From assembly GCF_016518545.1 (NCBI RefSeq), contig NZ_JACVTO010000030.1, forward strand, positions 1-40,689: a DNA stretch of 40,689 bases. Reading direction: 5' to 3'. Of this stretch, positions 1-7,670 are shown in pieces. The position numbers and the translations under genes are program-made. Positions within the stretch are counted from its first letter, which is position 1, and each line of letters begins with the position of its first letter. Source of the DNA: Pseudomonas sp. S30 (GTDB lineage: Bacteria > Pseudomonadota > Gammaproteobacteria > Pseudomonadales > Pseudomonadaceae). The notes beneath the pieces were generated by a model. It did not search any database, had not been told where the DNA came from, and saw only the letters and a list, made by a program, of their open reading frames with translations.

Positions 1-48
1 ACCGCTCGGTTCGTAGCCGAGTACTCTATCCAGCTGAGCTATGAGTCC
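1..48 (-). tRNA. tRNA-Arg(ACG), 5' part only
   Basis: Read on the minus strand, position 48 begins a tRNA 5' half: acceptor GGACTCA, TA, D-arm GCTC...GAGT, and an anticodon arm with stem CTCGG/CCGAG around loop CTACGAA. The anticodon is therefore ACG, which reads CGN arginine codons after A34 is edited to inosine. The variable loop, T arm and acceptor 3' strand lie outside the window, so the gene is cut by the window edge rather than visibly broken. It lies just downstream of tRNA-Ser, in the same direction. Pseudomonas genomes often carry several near-identical tRNA-Arg copies at this place. Confidence 0.93.
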
Positions 49-155
49 GTGTCTTGCCGCGCATTATAGATCGCTGAATCGTTTTGCCAAGTACTTTTTC
101 GTTTAATTTCAACGACTTAAGCTTCTTAACCGTTTACAGCGCCCTACACGAAAAA

Positions 156-246
156 TGGCGGTGAAGGGGGGATTCGAACCCCCGATACCCTTATGAGGTA
201 TACTCCCTTAGCAGGGGAGCGCCTTCGGCCACTCGGCCACCTCACC
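156..246 (-). tRNA. tRNA-Ser(GCU)
   Basis: This is a complete class II tRNA of 91 nt with an encoded CCA end. The acceptor GGTGAGG pairs with CTTCACC and is followed by discriminator G and CCA (156-158). The anticodon stem CTCCC/GGGAG encloses loop CTGCTAA, giving anticodon GCU, which decodes AGC/AGU serine codons. The long variable arm (GTATACC...GGTATC region) and the T loop GTTCGAATC are clear. It precedes tRNA-Arg in the same transcription direction, with a promoter-like sequence just upstream at 261-289. Confidence 0.97.
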
Positions 247-260
247 GCAACACGGGGCGT

Positions 261-289
261 ATATTAACCAGACCCTTCCCCGTTTGCAA
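261..289 (-). promoter_or_regulatory. Sigma-70 type promoter of the tRNA-Ser/tRNA-Arg unit
   Basis: On the minus strand a -35-like TTGCAA (284-289) is separated by exactly 17 bp from a -10-like TAATAT (261-266). It is followed by a GC-rich stretch (ACGCCCCG) directly before the tRNA 5' end at 246. A GC-rich discriminator is typical of stringently controlled stable-RNA promoters. The call rests on box match and position only. Confidence 0.7.
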
Positions 290-291
290 AC

Positions 292-308
292 CTTTTTTTG
301 AAAAAAAC
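292..308 (-). terminator. A/T palindrome downstream of rsmA, possible weak terminator
   Basis: A run of seven T, one G and seven A (plus strand) forms an A/T-only inverted repeat a few bases past the rsmA stop codon. It lies between rsmA and the tRNA promoter. There is no GC stem, so it is not a classical intrinsic terminator. It may only be a low-stability pause or spacer. Confidence 0.25.
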
Positions 309-318
309 TCGATAAAAA

Positions 319-507
319 TTAAAGGCTTGGTTCCTCGTCCTTCTCTTTCTTGATCCGCAGGTAGATTTCCTCGCGGTGAACGGCCACTTCCTTAGGGGCG
401 CTCACGCCGATACGCACCTGGTTGCCTTTCACACCCAGGACGGTCACGGTGATCTCACCGTCTCCAATGATCAGGCTCTCGGCGCACCGACGAGTCAGAA
501 TCAACAT
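319..507 (-). CDS. rsmA: RsmA/CsrA carbon storage (post-transcriptional) regulator
   Basis: The product is 62 residues, normal for CsrA/RsmA. These dimeric proteins bind GGA motifs in mRNA leaders and repress or stabilise transcripts; in Pseudomonas they act below the GacS/GacA system and are titrated by small RNAs. The sequence begins MLILTRRCAESLIIGD and keeps the RNA-binding first strand (L-T-R) and the C-terminal region VHREEIYLRI with the key arginine. The ATG at 505-507 was chosen over an in-frame codon 11 triplets upstream because a TGAGGAG Shine-Dalgarno lies 6-7 nt before it and it gives the family N-terminus. It lies between lysC and the tRNA cluster, the usual Pseudomonas order. 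I chose rsmA rather than the paralogue rsmE because of the sequence and the location. Confidence 0.95.
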   Translation of the reverse strand: MLILTRRCAESLIIGDGEITVTVLGVKGNQVRIGVSAPKEVAVHREEIYLRIKKEKDEEPSL

Positions 508-641
508 AGCTTTCTCCTCACGCAATTCATTCAGGGACAACAGTCTGTTTGAAGCACAGGCCGCGGATGGGACGATCCAGCGGCCTTCACGGCTGTCGGA
601 CAGGAAAGGACAGTAACCTGCACGTCAGCCAGAAACGCGAA

Positions 642-663
642 GGGCGCGGCATCGGCCGCGCCC
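642..663 (-). terminator. Hairpin downstream of lysC
   Basis: A perfect 9-bp GC stem (gggcgcggc / gccgcgccc) with an ATCG loop begins 15 nt past the lysC stop codon. On the minus strand it is followed by TTCGCGTTT, a poor U tract. It is probably a weak terminator or RNA 3'-end stabiliser separating lysC from rsmA. Confidence 0.5.
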
Positions 664-677
664 CCCAGGGCGATGCG

Positions 678-1913
678 TCACTCGCTCTGTCGAGCAGGCG
701 CATCGAGCTCGAAGGCGGTGTGCAGCGCGCGCACCGCCAGCTCGAGGTACTTCTCCTCGATGACGACCGAGACCTTGATCTCGGAAGTGGAGATCATCTG
801 GATGTTGATGCTTTCCTTGGCCAGCGCCTCGAACATGCGACTGGCGACACCGGCGTGCGAGCGCATGCCGACACCGACGATCGACACCTTGGCGATCTTG
901 GTGTCGCCGATGACCTCGCGAGCCCCCATTTCCCGCGCGGTGCTTTCCAGCACGCTCAGGGCTTTCTCGTACTCGTTGTGGTGCACGGTGAAGGTGAAGT
1001 CGGTGGTGTTATCGTGCGAAACGTTCTGCACGATCATGTCGACTTCGATGTTCGCCGCACTGATCGGGCCGAGGATCTTGAAAGCCACGCCCGGGGTATC
1101 CGGCACACCACGGATGGTCAGCTTGGCCTCATCACGGTTGAAGGCGATACCGGAAATGATCGGCTGTTCCATGGATTCCTCTTCATCGATGGTAATGAGG
1201 GTACCCGGACCCTCCTTGAAGCTGTGCAGCACGCGCAGCGGGACGTTGTACTTGCCGGCGAACTCCACCGAACGGATCTGCAGCACCTTGGAACCAAGGC
1301 TGGCCATTTCCAGCATCTCTTCGAAGGTGATCTTCTCCAGGCGGCGGGCCAGCGGCACCACGCGCGGATCGGTGGTGTAGACGCCGTCGACGTCGGTGTA
1401 GATCTGGCACTCGTCGGCACGCAGCGCTGCCGCCAGGGCGACGCCGGTGGTGTCCGAACCGCCACGGCCGAGGGTGGTGATGTTGCCGTGCTCGTCAACG
1501 CCCTGGAAGCCTGCCACCACCACGACCTTGCCGGCCTGCAGGTCGGCACGGATCTTCTGATCGTCGATCTGCAGGATACGCGCCTTGTTGTGCGCGCTGT
1601 CGGTCAGGATACGCACCTGATTGCCGGTGTAGGACACGGCCGGTACACCGCGCTTGATCAGCGCCATGGCCAGCAAGGCGATGGTCACCTGCTCGCCGGT
1701 GGACACGATCACGTCCAGCTCGCGAGGCACCAGCTGGTCGGAGACCTGCTTGGCCAGCTCGATCAGGCGGTTGGTTTCACCACTCATGGCCGACAGCACG
1801 ATCACCAGGTCATCGCCGGCCTCGCGGTGTTTCTTGACCTTGTCGGCCACCTGCTCGATCCGCTCGATGGAGCCGACGGAGGTGCCGCCAAATTTCTGTA
1901 CGATCAACGCCAT
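678..1913 (-). CDS. lysC: Aspartate kinase (aspartokinase)
   Basis: The enzyme phosphorylates L-aspartate to 4-phospho-L-aspartate, the first step toward lysine, threonine, methionine and diaminopimelate. The 411 residues have an N-terminal amino-acid-kinase domain with KFGGTSVGS at residues 7-15 and the GRGGSDTT motif near the middle. The C-terminal half carries two ACT domains that normally bind lysine and threonine. A GAGG ribosome site precedes the ATG at 1911-1913. An in-frame ATG at 1170-1172 (residue 248) has its own strong Shine-Dalgarno and would produce a 164-residue ACT-only beta subunit; Bacillus, Corynebacterium and some Pseudomonas enzymes are alpha2beta2 of this kind. The gene lies between alaS and rsmA, all on the minus strand. 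Confidence 0.96.
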   Translation of the reverse strand: MALIVQKFGGTSVGSIERIEQVADKVKKHREAGDDLVIVLSAMSGETNRLIELAKQVSDQLVPRELDVIVSTGEQVTIALLAMALIKRGVPAVSYTGNQVRILTDSAHNKARILQIDDQKIRADLQAGKVVVVAGFQGVDEHGNITTLGRGGSDTTGVALAAALRADECQIYTDVDGVYTTDPRVVPLARRLEKITFEEMLEMASLGSKVLQIRSVEFAGKYNVPLRVLHSFKEGPGTLITIDEEESMEQPIISGIAFNRDEAKLTIRGVPDTPGVAFKILGPISAANIEVDMIVQNVSHDNTTDFTFTVHHNEYEKALSVLESTAREMGAREVIGDTKIAKVSIVGVGMRSHAGVASRMFEALAKESINIQMISTSEIKVSVVIEEKYLELAVRALHTAFELDAPARQSE

Positions 1914-1961
1914 TTCAAAGTGCCTCAGCCCACGAAGGGCACCCAGTAGTCAATCCTTGCC

Positions 1962-1994
1962 GAGGTGGCCGGGGTCCACGACGCCGGCCACCTC
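1962..1994 (-). terminator. 11-bp inverted repeat between alaS and lysC
   Basis: gaggtggccgg (1962-1972) and ccggccacctc (1984-1994) are perfect complements around an 11-nt loop, 3 nt past the alaS stop. There is no T run after it on the minus strand. It may be a factor-dependent terminator, an attenuator or a 3'-end stabiliser between alaS and lysC. Confidence 0.4.
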
Positions 1995-1997
1995 CTC

Positions 1998-4622
1998 TCA
2001 AAGCCCCTGCTCGACGAACGGCACGGCCAGCGCCAGGGCCTGGTCCAGGGCGGCGACGTCCACGCCTCCACCCTGGGCCATGTCCGGACGCCCGCCGCCC
2101 TTGCCGCCGACCACCGCAGCGGCCTGCTTCATCAAGTCGCCAGCCTTGAGTTGGCTGGAGAGGTCCTTGGTCACGCCGGCCACCAGCACGACCTTGCCCT
2201 CATGCTCGCTGCCCAGCAGGATCACCGCATGGCCGAGCTTGTTCTTCAGTTGATCGACGAGCGCCAGCAGCGCCTTGCCATCCTGCCCGTCCAGGCGGGC
2301 GGCAAGCACCTTGGCACCCTTGACCGCCACGGCCGCACTGGAGAGATCGTCTCCTGCGGCACTGGCGGCCTTGGCCTGCAGCTGCTCGAGCTGCTTCTCC
2401 AGCTGACGGTTGCGCTCCAGCACAGCCGACAGCTTGTCGATGAGGTTGTCGCGGTTGCCCTTGACCAGTTGCGCCGCTTCCTTGACCTGTTCCTCGGCCG
2501 CGTTCAGCCAGGCCAGCGCCGCCGCGCCGGTGATCGCCTCGATACGGCGCACCCCGGAGGCCACGCCGCCCTCGCTGACGATCTTGAACAGGCTGATGTC
2601 ACCGGTGCGCTTGGCATGGATGCCACCGCACAGTTCCACCGAGAAATCACCGCCCATGGTCAGCACCCGCACGGTATCGCCGTACTTCTCGCCGAACAAG
2701 GCCATGGCGCCCTTGCGCTTGGCGGTGTCGATGTCGGTGAGTTCGGTGGTGATCTCGGTGTTGCGACGAATCTCGGCGTTGACGATGTCTTCCAGCGCCT
2801 TGATCTGCTCCGGCTTGACCGCTTCGAAATGGCTGAAGTCGAAACGCAGGCGCTGGCTGTCGACCAGCGAGCCCTTCTGCTGGACGTGTTCGCCCAGCAC
2901 GCGGCGCAGCGCTTCGTGCAGCAAGTGGGTGGCCGAGTGGTTGAGCGAGGTGGCGTTCTGCACCTGGGCATCGACATGGGCCTGGACCGGCGCACCGATC
3001 AGCAGCGCACCGCTGGCGACCACACCGTGGTGCAGGAAGGCGCCGCCGGTCTTGGTGGTGTCGCGCACATCGAAGCGTGCAGCCCCGGCCTGCAGGTAAC
3101 CGGCGTCGCCGATCTGGCCACCGGACTCGGCGTAGAACGGCGTGCGGTCCAATACCACGACGCCCTCCTCGCCCTCGCCCAGCTGATCGACCGACTGCCC
3201 ATCCTTGTACAAGGCCACGACCTTGCCTTCGCCATAGGTCGCCTCGTAGCCGAGGAACTCGGTGGCGGTATCGACCTTGACCAGGCTGTTGTAGTCCATG
3301 CCGAAGGCGCTGGCCGATCGAGCCCGCTCGCGCTGGGCGTCCATCTCGCGCTCGAAGCCGGCTTCGTCGATGCTCAGCTGGCGTTCACGCGCGATGTCGG
3401 CGGTGAGATCCATGGGGAAGCCGTAGGTGTCGTACAGCTTGAACACCACGTCGCCCGGTACCACCTGGCCCTGCAACTGCGCCAGGTCCTGTTCGAGGAT
3501 GCGCAGGCCCTGCTCGAGGGTCTTGGCGAACTGTTCCTCTTCGGTCTTGAGCACGCGCTCGATATGCGCCTGCTGGCTCTTGAGCTCGGGAAACGCCTCG
3601 CCCATCTCGGCAACCAGCGCGGCGACGATCAGGTGGAAGAAGCTGCCCTTGGCACCCAGCTTGTTACCGTGACGGCAGGCACGGCGAATGATGCGCCGCA
3701 GGACGTAGCCGCGACCTTCGTTGGAGGGCAGTACGCCATCGGCGATGAGGAAACCACAGGAGCGAATGTGGTCGGCCACCACCTTGAGCGAAGGCTGTTC
3801 CTCGTTGTTGCAGCCGATGGCCTTGGCGGCCGCGGCGAGCAGCTGCTGGAACAGGTCGATCTCGTAGTTCGAGTGCACGTGCTGCATGACCGCGCTGATG
3901 CGCTCCAGGCCCATGCCGGTATCCACCGACGGCGCCGGCAGCGGGTGCAGCACGCCATCGGCGGTGCGGTTGAACTGCATGAAGACGTTGTTCCAGATCT
4001 CGATGTAGCGGTCGCCGTCCTCTTCCGGGGAGCCGGGCGGGCCGCCCCAGATATCCGCGCCGTGGTCGAAGAAGATCTCGGTGCATGGGCCGCACGGGCC
4101 GGTGTCGCCCATGGTCCAGAAGTTGTCCGAAGCGTAGGGGGCACCCTTGTTGTCGCCGATGCGCACCATGCGCTCCGGCGGCACGCCGACCTCCCGGGTC
4201 CAGATGTCGTAGGCTTCGTCATCGGTGGCGTAGACGGTGACCCAGAGCTTGTCCTTGGGCAGGTTCAGCCATTTGTCGGAGGTGAGGAAGGTCCAGGCGA
4301 AGGTGATCGCGTCGCGCTTGAAGTAGTCGCCGAAGCTGAAGTTGCCCAGCATTTCGAAGAAGGTGTGGTGGCGCGCGGTATAGCCGACGTTTTCCAGGTC
4401 GTTGTGCTTGCCACCGGCGCGTACGCACTTCTGGCTGCTGACGGCACGGGTGTAGGCGCGCTTTTCCTGGCCCAGGAAGCAGTCCTTGAACTGGTTCATG
4501 CCAGCATTGGTGAACAGCAAAGTCGGGTCGTTGCCCGGAATCAGCGAGCTGGAGGCGACTCGGGTGTGACCTTGCTCTTCGAAGAAGCGAAGGAAGGCTT
4601 CACGGATTTCTGCGCTTTTCAT
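1998..4622 (-). CDS. alaS: Alanyl-tRNA synthetase
   Basis: This cytosolic class II synthetase charges tRNA-Ala and edits Ser/Gly mischarging. At 874 residues it has the full domain set: a catalytic core at the N-terminus (FTNAGMNQFK, then RHHTFFEMLGNFSFGDYFK), a tRNA-recognition region, and an editing domain whose zinc ligands HSATH (H562, H566) and CGGIH (C665, H669) are intact. The C-terminal C-Ala oligomerisation domain follows, with a coiled coil rich in Q/L/E. The ATG at 4620-4622 gives the conserved start MKSAEIREAFLRFF; a GTG four codons upstream is also open but lies where the ribosome site GGAAGA is expected. The gene is first in an alaS-lysC-rsmA series and has a TATAAT box about 75 bp upstream. 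Confidence 0.97.
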   Translation of the reverse strand: MKSAEIREAFLRFFEEQGHTRVASSSLIPGNDPTLLFTNAGMNQFKDCFLGQEKRAYTRAVSSQKCVRAGGKHNDLENVGYTARHHTFFEMLGNFSFGDYFKRDAITFAWTFLTSDKWLNLPKDKLWVTVYATDDEAYDIWTREVGVPPERMVRIGDNKGAPYASDNFWTMGDTGPCGPCTEIFFDHGADIWGGPPGSPEEDGDRYIEIWNNVFMQFNRTADGVLHPLPAPSVDTGMGLERISAVMQHVHSNYEIDLFQQLLAAAAKAIGCNNEEQPSLKVVADHIRSCGFLIADGVLPSNEGRGYVLRRIIRRACRHGNKLGAKGSFFHLIVAALVAEMGEAFPELKSQQAHIERVLKTEEEQFAKTLEQGLRILEQDLAQLQGQVVPGDVVFKLYDTYGFPMDLTADIARERQLSIDEAGFEREMDAQRERARSASAFGMDYNSLVKVDTATEFLGYEATYGEGKVVALYKDGQSVDQLGEGEEGVVVLDRTPFYAESGGQIGDAGYLQAGAARFDVRDTTKTGGAFLHHGVVASGALLIGAPVQAHVDAQVQNATSLNHSATHLLHEALRRVLGEHVQQKGSLVDSQRLRFDFSHFEAVKPEQIKALEDIVNAEIRRNTEITTELTDIDTAKRKGAMALFGEKYGDTVRVLTMGGDFSVELCGGIHAKRTGDISLFKIVSEGGVASGVRRIEAITGAAALAWLNAAEEQVKEAAQLVKGNRDNLIDKLSAVLERNRQLEKQLEQLQAKAASAAGDDLSSAAVAVKGAKVLAARLDGQDGKALLALVDQLKNKLGHAVILLGSEHEGKVVLVAGVTKDLSSQLKAGDLMKQAAAVVGGKGGGRPDMAQGGGVDVAALDQALALAVPFVEQGL

Positions 4623-4694
4623 AGGTTCTTCCACGGAAACGGCGGCCGTTTTTGGCTAACGCGTCGGATCGACGAAACGACGGCAAAGGGCCGC

Positions 4695-4700
4695 ATTATA
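4695..4700 (-). promoter_or_regulatory. Perfect -10 box (TATAAT) upstream of alaS
   Basis: The minus strand reads TATAAT here, about 75 nt before the alaS ATG. No good -35 is visible at 16-18 bp. The rest of the 347-bp gap 4623-4969 between alaS and astE holds no recognisable gene. It contains an imperfect stem (4905-4914 with 4941-4950) that may mark the 3' end of the ast transcript, but without a U tract. Confidence 0.45.
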
Positions 4701-4969
4701 TCGGTCCTGCAGGCAAGGTGCAGTGTGTTTATGCGATGCAAACCGCTAATCCGGGCTAATTTCGGCCTCGCAGGGGCAAATGTGTCATGCCAGGATGCTA
4801 AATCGCCCCTTTGGCCGCTGACAAGCCGGCTACAGACCGTTGGCCGGAGAACGCATGGCGTTGGGAGATTAAATTCCGTTCATGGGCAGGGCTCTGGGCG
4901 TGCGGCAAGCGTCGCCTACTGCGCCGCGGTCGTGCAGGACCGATGCTTGCGAGCCTCCGCGACAGCGGT

Positions 4970-5980
4970 CTACGCCAGGTGCTGGCCGTCGTCGGGCACC
5001 ACCAGGATGGCAGCGCGCAGGCCATTGGCGACCTTGGGGTTGGGGAAGATGATCCGCGCGTCCGGTTCGTCGACCACCCAGCGCTGCTGCGCCAGGTCTT
5101 CGGCCAGCAGATAGCCGTGCTGCAAGGGCGAAAAGTTCTCGATGTCGGCGGGCACGTGCAGACGGAAGGCATCGCTGTGCTTGATAACCTCGCGCGAGAC
5201 GCGGAACAGGGCGAGCCCGCCCAGCGCCTGGTCCAGCCCATCGGGCTCGGTGTCCTCGATGAGCTGGACCAGGCGCTGTTCCAGCCGATCGAGATTGACC
5301 TGAGCGTTGTGTCCGAACGGCCGGGCCTTGCCCAGTTCCAGGGTGAAGGCTTCGGCGTCCAGTTGCTCGTAGGTGAAGGCGCTGAAGGTGATGGACGACT
5401 TGCCCTGCAGCAGCACCGCGTCGATCCCGGCAGCGGCCAGGCGCGCCAGCTGCGCGCGCGAGTGCGCACGGCCGGCCTTGAACGGATACAGCGCGAACTG
5501 CTCGATTCGCGAGCCGCGTATGGCGGTGTGCAGGTCGTAGTGCAGGCGCGTGCGCCCCGGCTGGCTGAAGAACACGCGGGCGAGTTGCTCCAGTTCCGCC
5601 GCGCGCAGCGCTTCGAAACCACTGGACAGCGCATGACGCCCATTGAACAGTCGATTGATGTCCTGCTCCACGAAACGCTCGCCCGTGCGAATGGCGGCCG
5701 GGTTGCCGAACAGGAACAGCACCCGCGCACGGGGCCGGAGGGTGCCGCTGGCCACGCCGTGCAGCAATCGCTCGAGCAACTCGATCGGGGCGGTCTCGTT
5801 GCCATGGATCCCCGCCGACAGGAGCAGATCGAGCCCGCAGTCTTGGCCCTCGGCTGGCCGCACTTCCAGGGCTCCCTCGCCCAGCCAGCGCAGGCGCACA
5901 CCGTGCGCCGTCACCTGGGTCTTCTCGGCCGGTTCGTGAGCGGTGAGGGTCAGCTCGAGCAACTTGCCGAGAGCGAGCAT
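4970..5980 (-). CDS. astE: Succinylglutamate desuccinylase
   Basis: This is the last step of the AST pathway: N-succinyl-L-glutamate is hydrolysed to L-glutamate and succinate by a zinc enzyme of the aspartoacylase/carboxypeptidase-like superfamily. The 336 residues carry the metal motif GIHGNETAP (H59, E62) and the third ligand in DLHTAIRGS (H151), with GNPAAIRTG and the RLFNG segment that are typical of AstE. The start at 5978-5980 lies 10 nt behind the small upstream gene, so the two are probably translated from one message. It is the distal gene of the ast operon in this window. Length and motifs agree with the family. Confidence 0.95.
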   Translation of the reverse strand: MLALGKLLELTLTAHEPAEKTQVTAHGVRLRWLGEGALEVRPAEGQDCGLDLLLSAGIHGNETAPIELLERLLHGVASGTLRPRARVLFLFGNPAAIRTGERFVEQDINRLFNGRHALSSGFEALRAAELEQLARVFFSQPGRTRLHYDLHTAIRGSRIEQFALYPFKAGRAHSRAQLARLAAAGIDAVLLQGKSSITFSAFTYEQLDAEAFTLELGKARPFGHNAQVNLDRLEQRLVQLIEDTEPDGLDQALGGLALFRVSREVIKHSDAFRLHVPADIENFSPLQHGYLLAEDLAQQRWVVDEPDARIIFPNPKVANGLRAAILVVPDDGQHLA

Positions 5981-5990
5981 GGGCGCTTCC

Positions 5991-6281
5991 TCAGTGGTGG
6001 TGGCCGCAGTCCGGACCGTGCACGTGGTCGTCGTCTTCGCCGACTTCGGCCGGCTCCATCTCCAGTTGCAGGCTCACCAGGTTGGTGGCCATCGGACGCA
6101 GCAGCAGGTTGGCGTATTCGGCATCGCCCTCCTCCACGTCGACGCCGATCAGCAGTTGGCCACGGCCGTCCTGCTGAATCCACACCTCCTTGCCTTGCCA
6201 GACTACGGCGAATCGAGTGCAGGAAGTTTCCAGTTGAGTGCCGTCGTCATCTTCCAGAATCAAGCGCAGGGCATCGGACAT
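5991..6281 (-). CDS. Conserved small protein of the ast operon with His/Cys-rich tail
   Basis: The product is a 96-residue acidic protein of unknown function. The body (residues 1-70) looks like a beta-rich fold (LRLILEDDDGTQLETSCTRF, then AVVWQGKEVWIQQDGRGQLL), without signal peptide or membrane segment. The last residues, HVHGPDCGHHH, form a His/Cys cluster that looks metal-binding. It is tightly packed between astB (16 nt) and astE (10 nt), so it is almost certainly part of the operon. Homologues at this position are sometimes labelled topoisomerase II in Pseudomonas annotations, which nothing in the sequence supports. Because AstE is a zinc enzyme, a metal-handling role is conceivable, but this is inference from context. 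Confidence 0.82.
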   Translation of the reverse strand: MSDALRLILEDDDGTQLETSCTRFAVVWQGKEVWIQQDGRGQLLIGVDVEEGDAEYANLLLRPMATNLVSLQLEMEPAEVGEDDDHVHGPDCGHHH

Positions 6282-6297
6282 TGCAGGGTTCTCTCTT

Positions 6298-7647
6298 TCA
6301 AGGTTGGTATTGGAACGGATAGACGCTGCCCAGGTCGAGGATCCGGGTCAGCTCATCGAGCGCCGTGCGGCACTCGTCGAGCAACTGCGGATCGGCCAGA
6401 TCGGCATCGGCCAGGCGGTCTCGGTAGTGTCTGTCGACCCACTGCACCAGGGTATCGTACAGCGTGGCAGTCAGGATCACGCGCGGATTGACCGCGGCCA
6501 GCTCGTGGGCCTTGAGCGCCACGCGCAAGCGCAGACACGCCGGGCCGCCGCCATTGCGCATGCTCTGCTTGAGGTCGAAGACCTTGACCTCGCGGATCAC
6601 GCCGCGCTCGGCGGTCAGCTGCTCGAGGTAGCGCCACACCCGCTCGTTGTTGCGGCATTCCTCGGGCACCACCAGCAGCATGGAGCCGTCGGCGCACGAC
6701 AGCAGCTGGCTGTTGAACAGATAGGAGCGCACCGCGTCCTCCACCGTGACCGCCGAACGCGGCACCGCGATCGGCTGGAACTGCCCACCGCGTGCTTCCA
6801 GGCCGGCCCGTAGCTGATGCATCACCGCGTCGTTGTCGAGGAAGGCGTCCTGGTGGTGGAACAGCACCTGGCCATTGCCCACCGCGATCACATCGTTGTG
6901 GAACACGCCCTGGTCGATCACGGCAGGGTTCTGCTGAGCGTAGACCACCGCGTCCGCGCTCAGGCCATGCAACCGGGCCACGGCCTGGGATGCCTCGAGG
7001 GTCTGGCGGGCCGGGTACTTCTGCGGCGCGGGATAGCGGCTGTCGAAGGCGCTGCGTCCGTAGACGAAGAACTCGACGCCAGGCTCGCCGTAGTCACGGC
7101 AGAAACGTGTGTGGTTGGCTGCCCCCTCGTCACCGAACTGCGCCACCGCCGGCAACGCCGAGTGGTGAGCGAAGTGCCGTGGGTCGGCGAACATCGCTTG
7201 CAGCACGCGGCTGGTGGTGGGGTGTTCGATGCTGCGGTGGTACTTGCAGTTGAGGTTGGCCGCGGTGAAATGCACGCGCCCATCGGCGGTGTCGGCGCTG
7301 GGGCTGACGGTCGCGGCATTGGCCACCCACATGCTCGACGCCGAACAACTGGCCACCAGCAGTGGCATCGCCTCGCGCGCGGCGTGGCGGATCACATCGC
7401 CATCACTGCCCATGAAGCCCAGCCGGCGCAGGGCGGCCACGTCCGGGCGTTCCTGGGGCGCCAGCACGCCCTGGGTGAAGCCCAGGTCCATCAGCGCTTT
7501 CATCTTGGCCAGGCCCTGACGGGCAGCTTCGCGCGGGTTGGAGTGCTGCTGGCTGTTGCTCTGCGAGGCCACGTTGCCGTATGACAGCCCCCCGTAGTTG
7601 TGGGTCGGCCCGACCAGGCCGTCGAAGTTCACTTCACACGCGTGCAT
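6298..7647 (-). CDS. astB: N-succinylarginine dihydrolase
   Basis: AstB hydrolyses N2-succinylarginine to N2-succinylornithine, two ammonia and CO2, the second step of the AST pathway. It belongs to the guanidino-modifying (amidinotransferase-like) superfamily. The 449 residues begin MHACEVNFDGLVGPTHNYGG, the conserved N-terminus, and contain LNCKYHRSIEHPTTS, FHNDVIAVGN and a late Cys in GGGPACLRLRVAL near the expected nucleophile position. The ATG at 7645-7647 has a CCGGAG ribosome site 8 nt upstream and gives the family length. An in-frame ATG nine codons earlier (7672-7674) overlaps the astD stop as ATGA and cannot be excluded. Third from the end of the operon. Confidence 0.95.
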   Translation of the reverse strand: MHACEVNFDGLVGPTHNYGGLSYGNVASQSNSQQHSNPREAARQGLAKMKALMDLGFTQGVLAPQERPDVAALRRLGFMGSDGDVIRHAAREAMPLLVASCSASSMWVANAATVSPSADTADGRVHFTAANLNCKYHRSIEHPTTSRVLQAMFADPRHFAHHSALPAVAQFGDEGAANHTRFCRDYGEPGVEFFVYGRSAFDSRYPAPQKYPARQTLEASQAVARLHGLSADAVVYAQQNPAVIDQGVFHNDVIAVGNGQVLFHHQDAFLDNDAVMHQLRAGLEARGGQFQPIAVPRSAVTVEDAVRSYLFNSQLLSCADGSMLLVVPEECRNNERVWRYLEQLTAERGVIREVKVFDLKQSMRNGGGPACLRLRVALKAHELAAVNPRVILTATLYDTLVQWVDRHYRDRLADADLADPQLLDECRTALDELTRILDLGSVYPFQYQP

Positions 7648-7670
7648 CGGCTCGACTCCGGGACCTGTCT

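Noticed and set aside
4905..4950. Imperfect stem downstream of astE, considered as the ast operon terminator or a REP element
   Set aside because: 26-nt loop, one wobble pair and no U tract; does not match the P. putida REP core that I remember.
1965..5114. Very long open frame (about 1050 codons) on the plus strand opposite alaS
   Set aside because: It is the antisense shadow of alaS in GC-rich DNA; the composition (Leu/Gly/Val/His-rich) fits no protein and alaS has full domain conservation.
4798..5901. Arg/Ser/Thr-rich minus-strand frame overlapping astE
   Set aside because: Frame-shifted shadow of astE; astE has intact zinc ligands and correct length.
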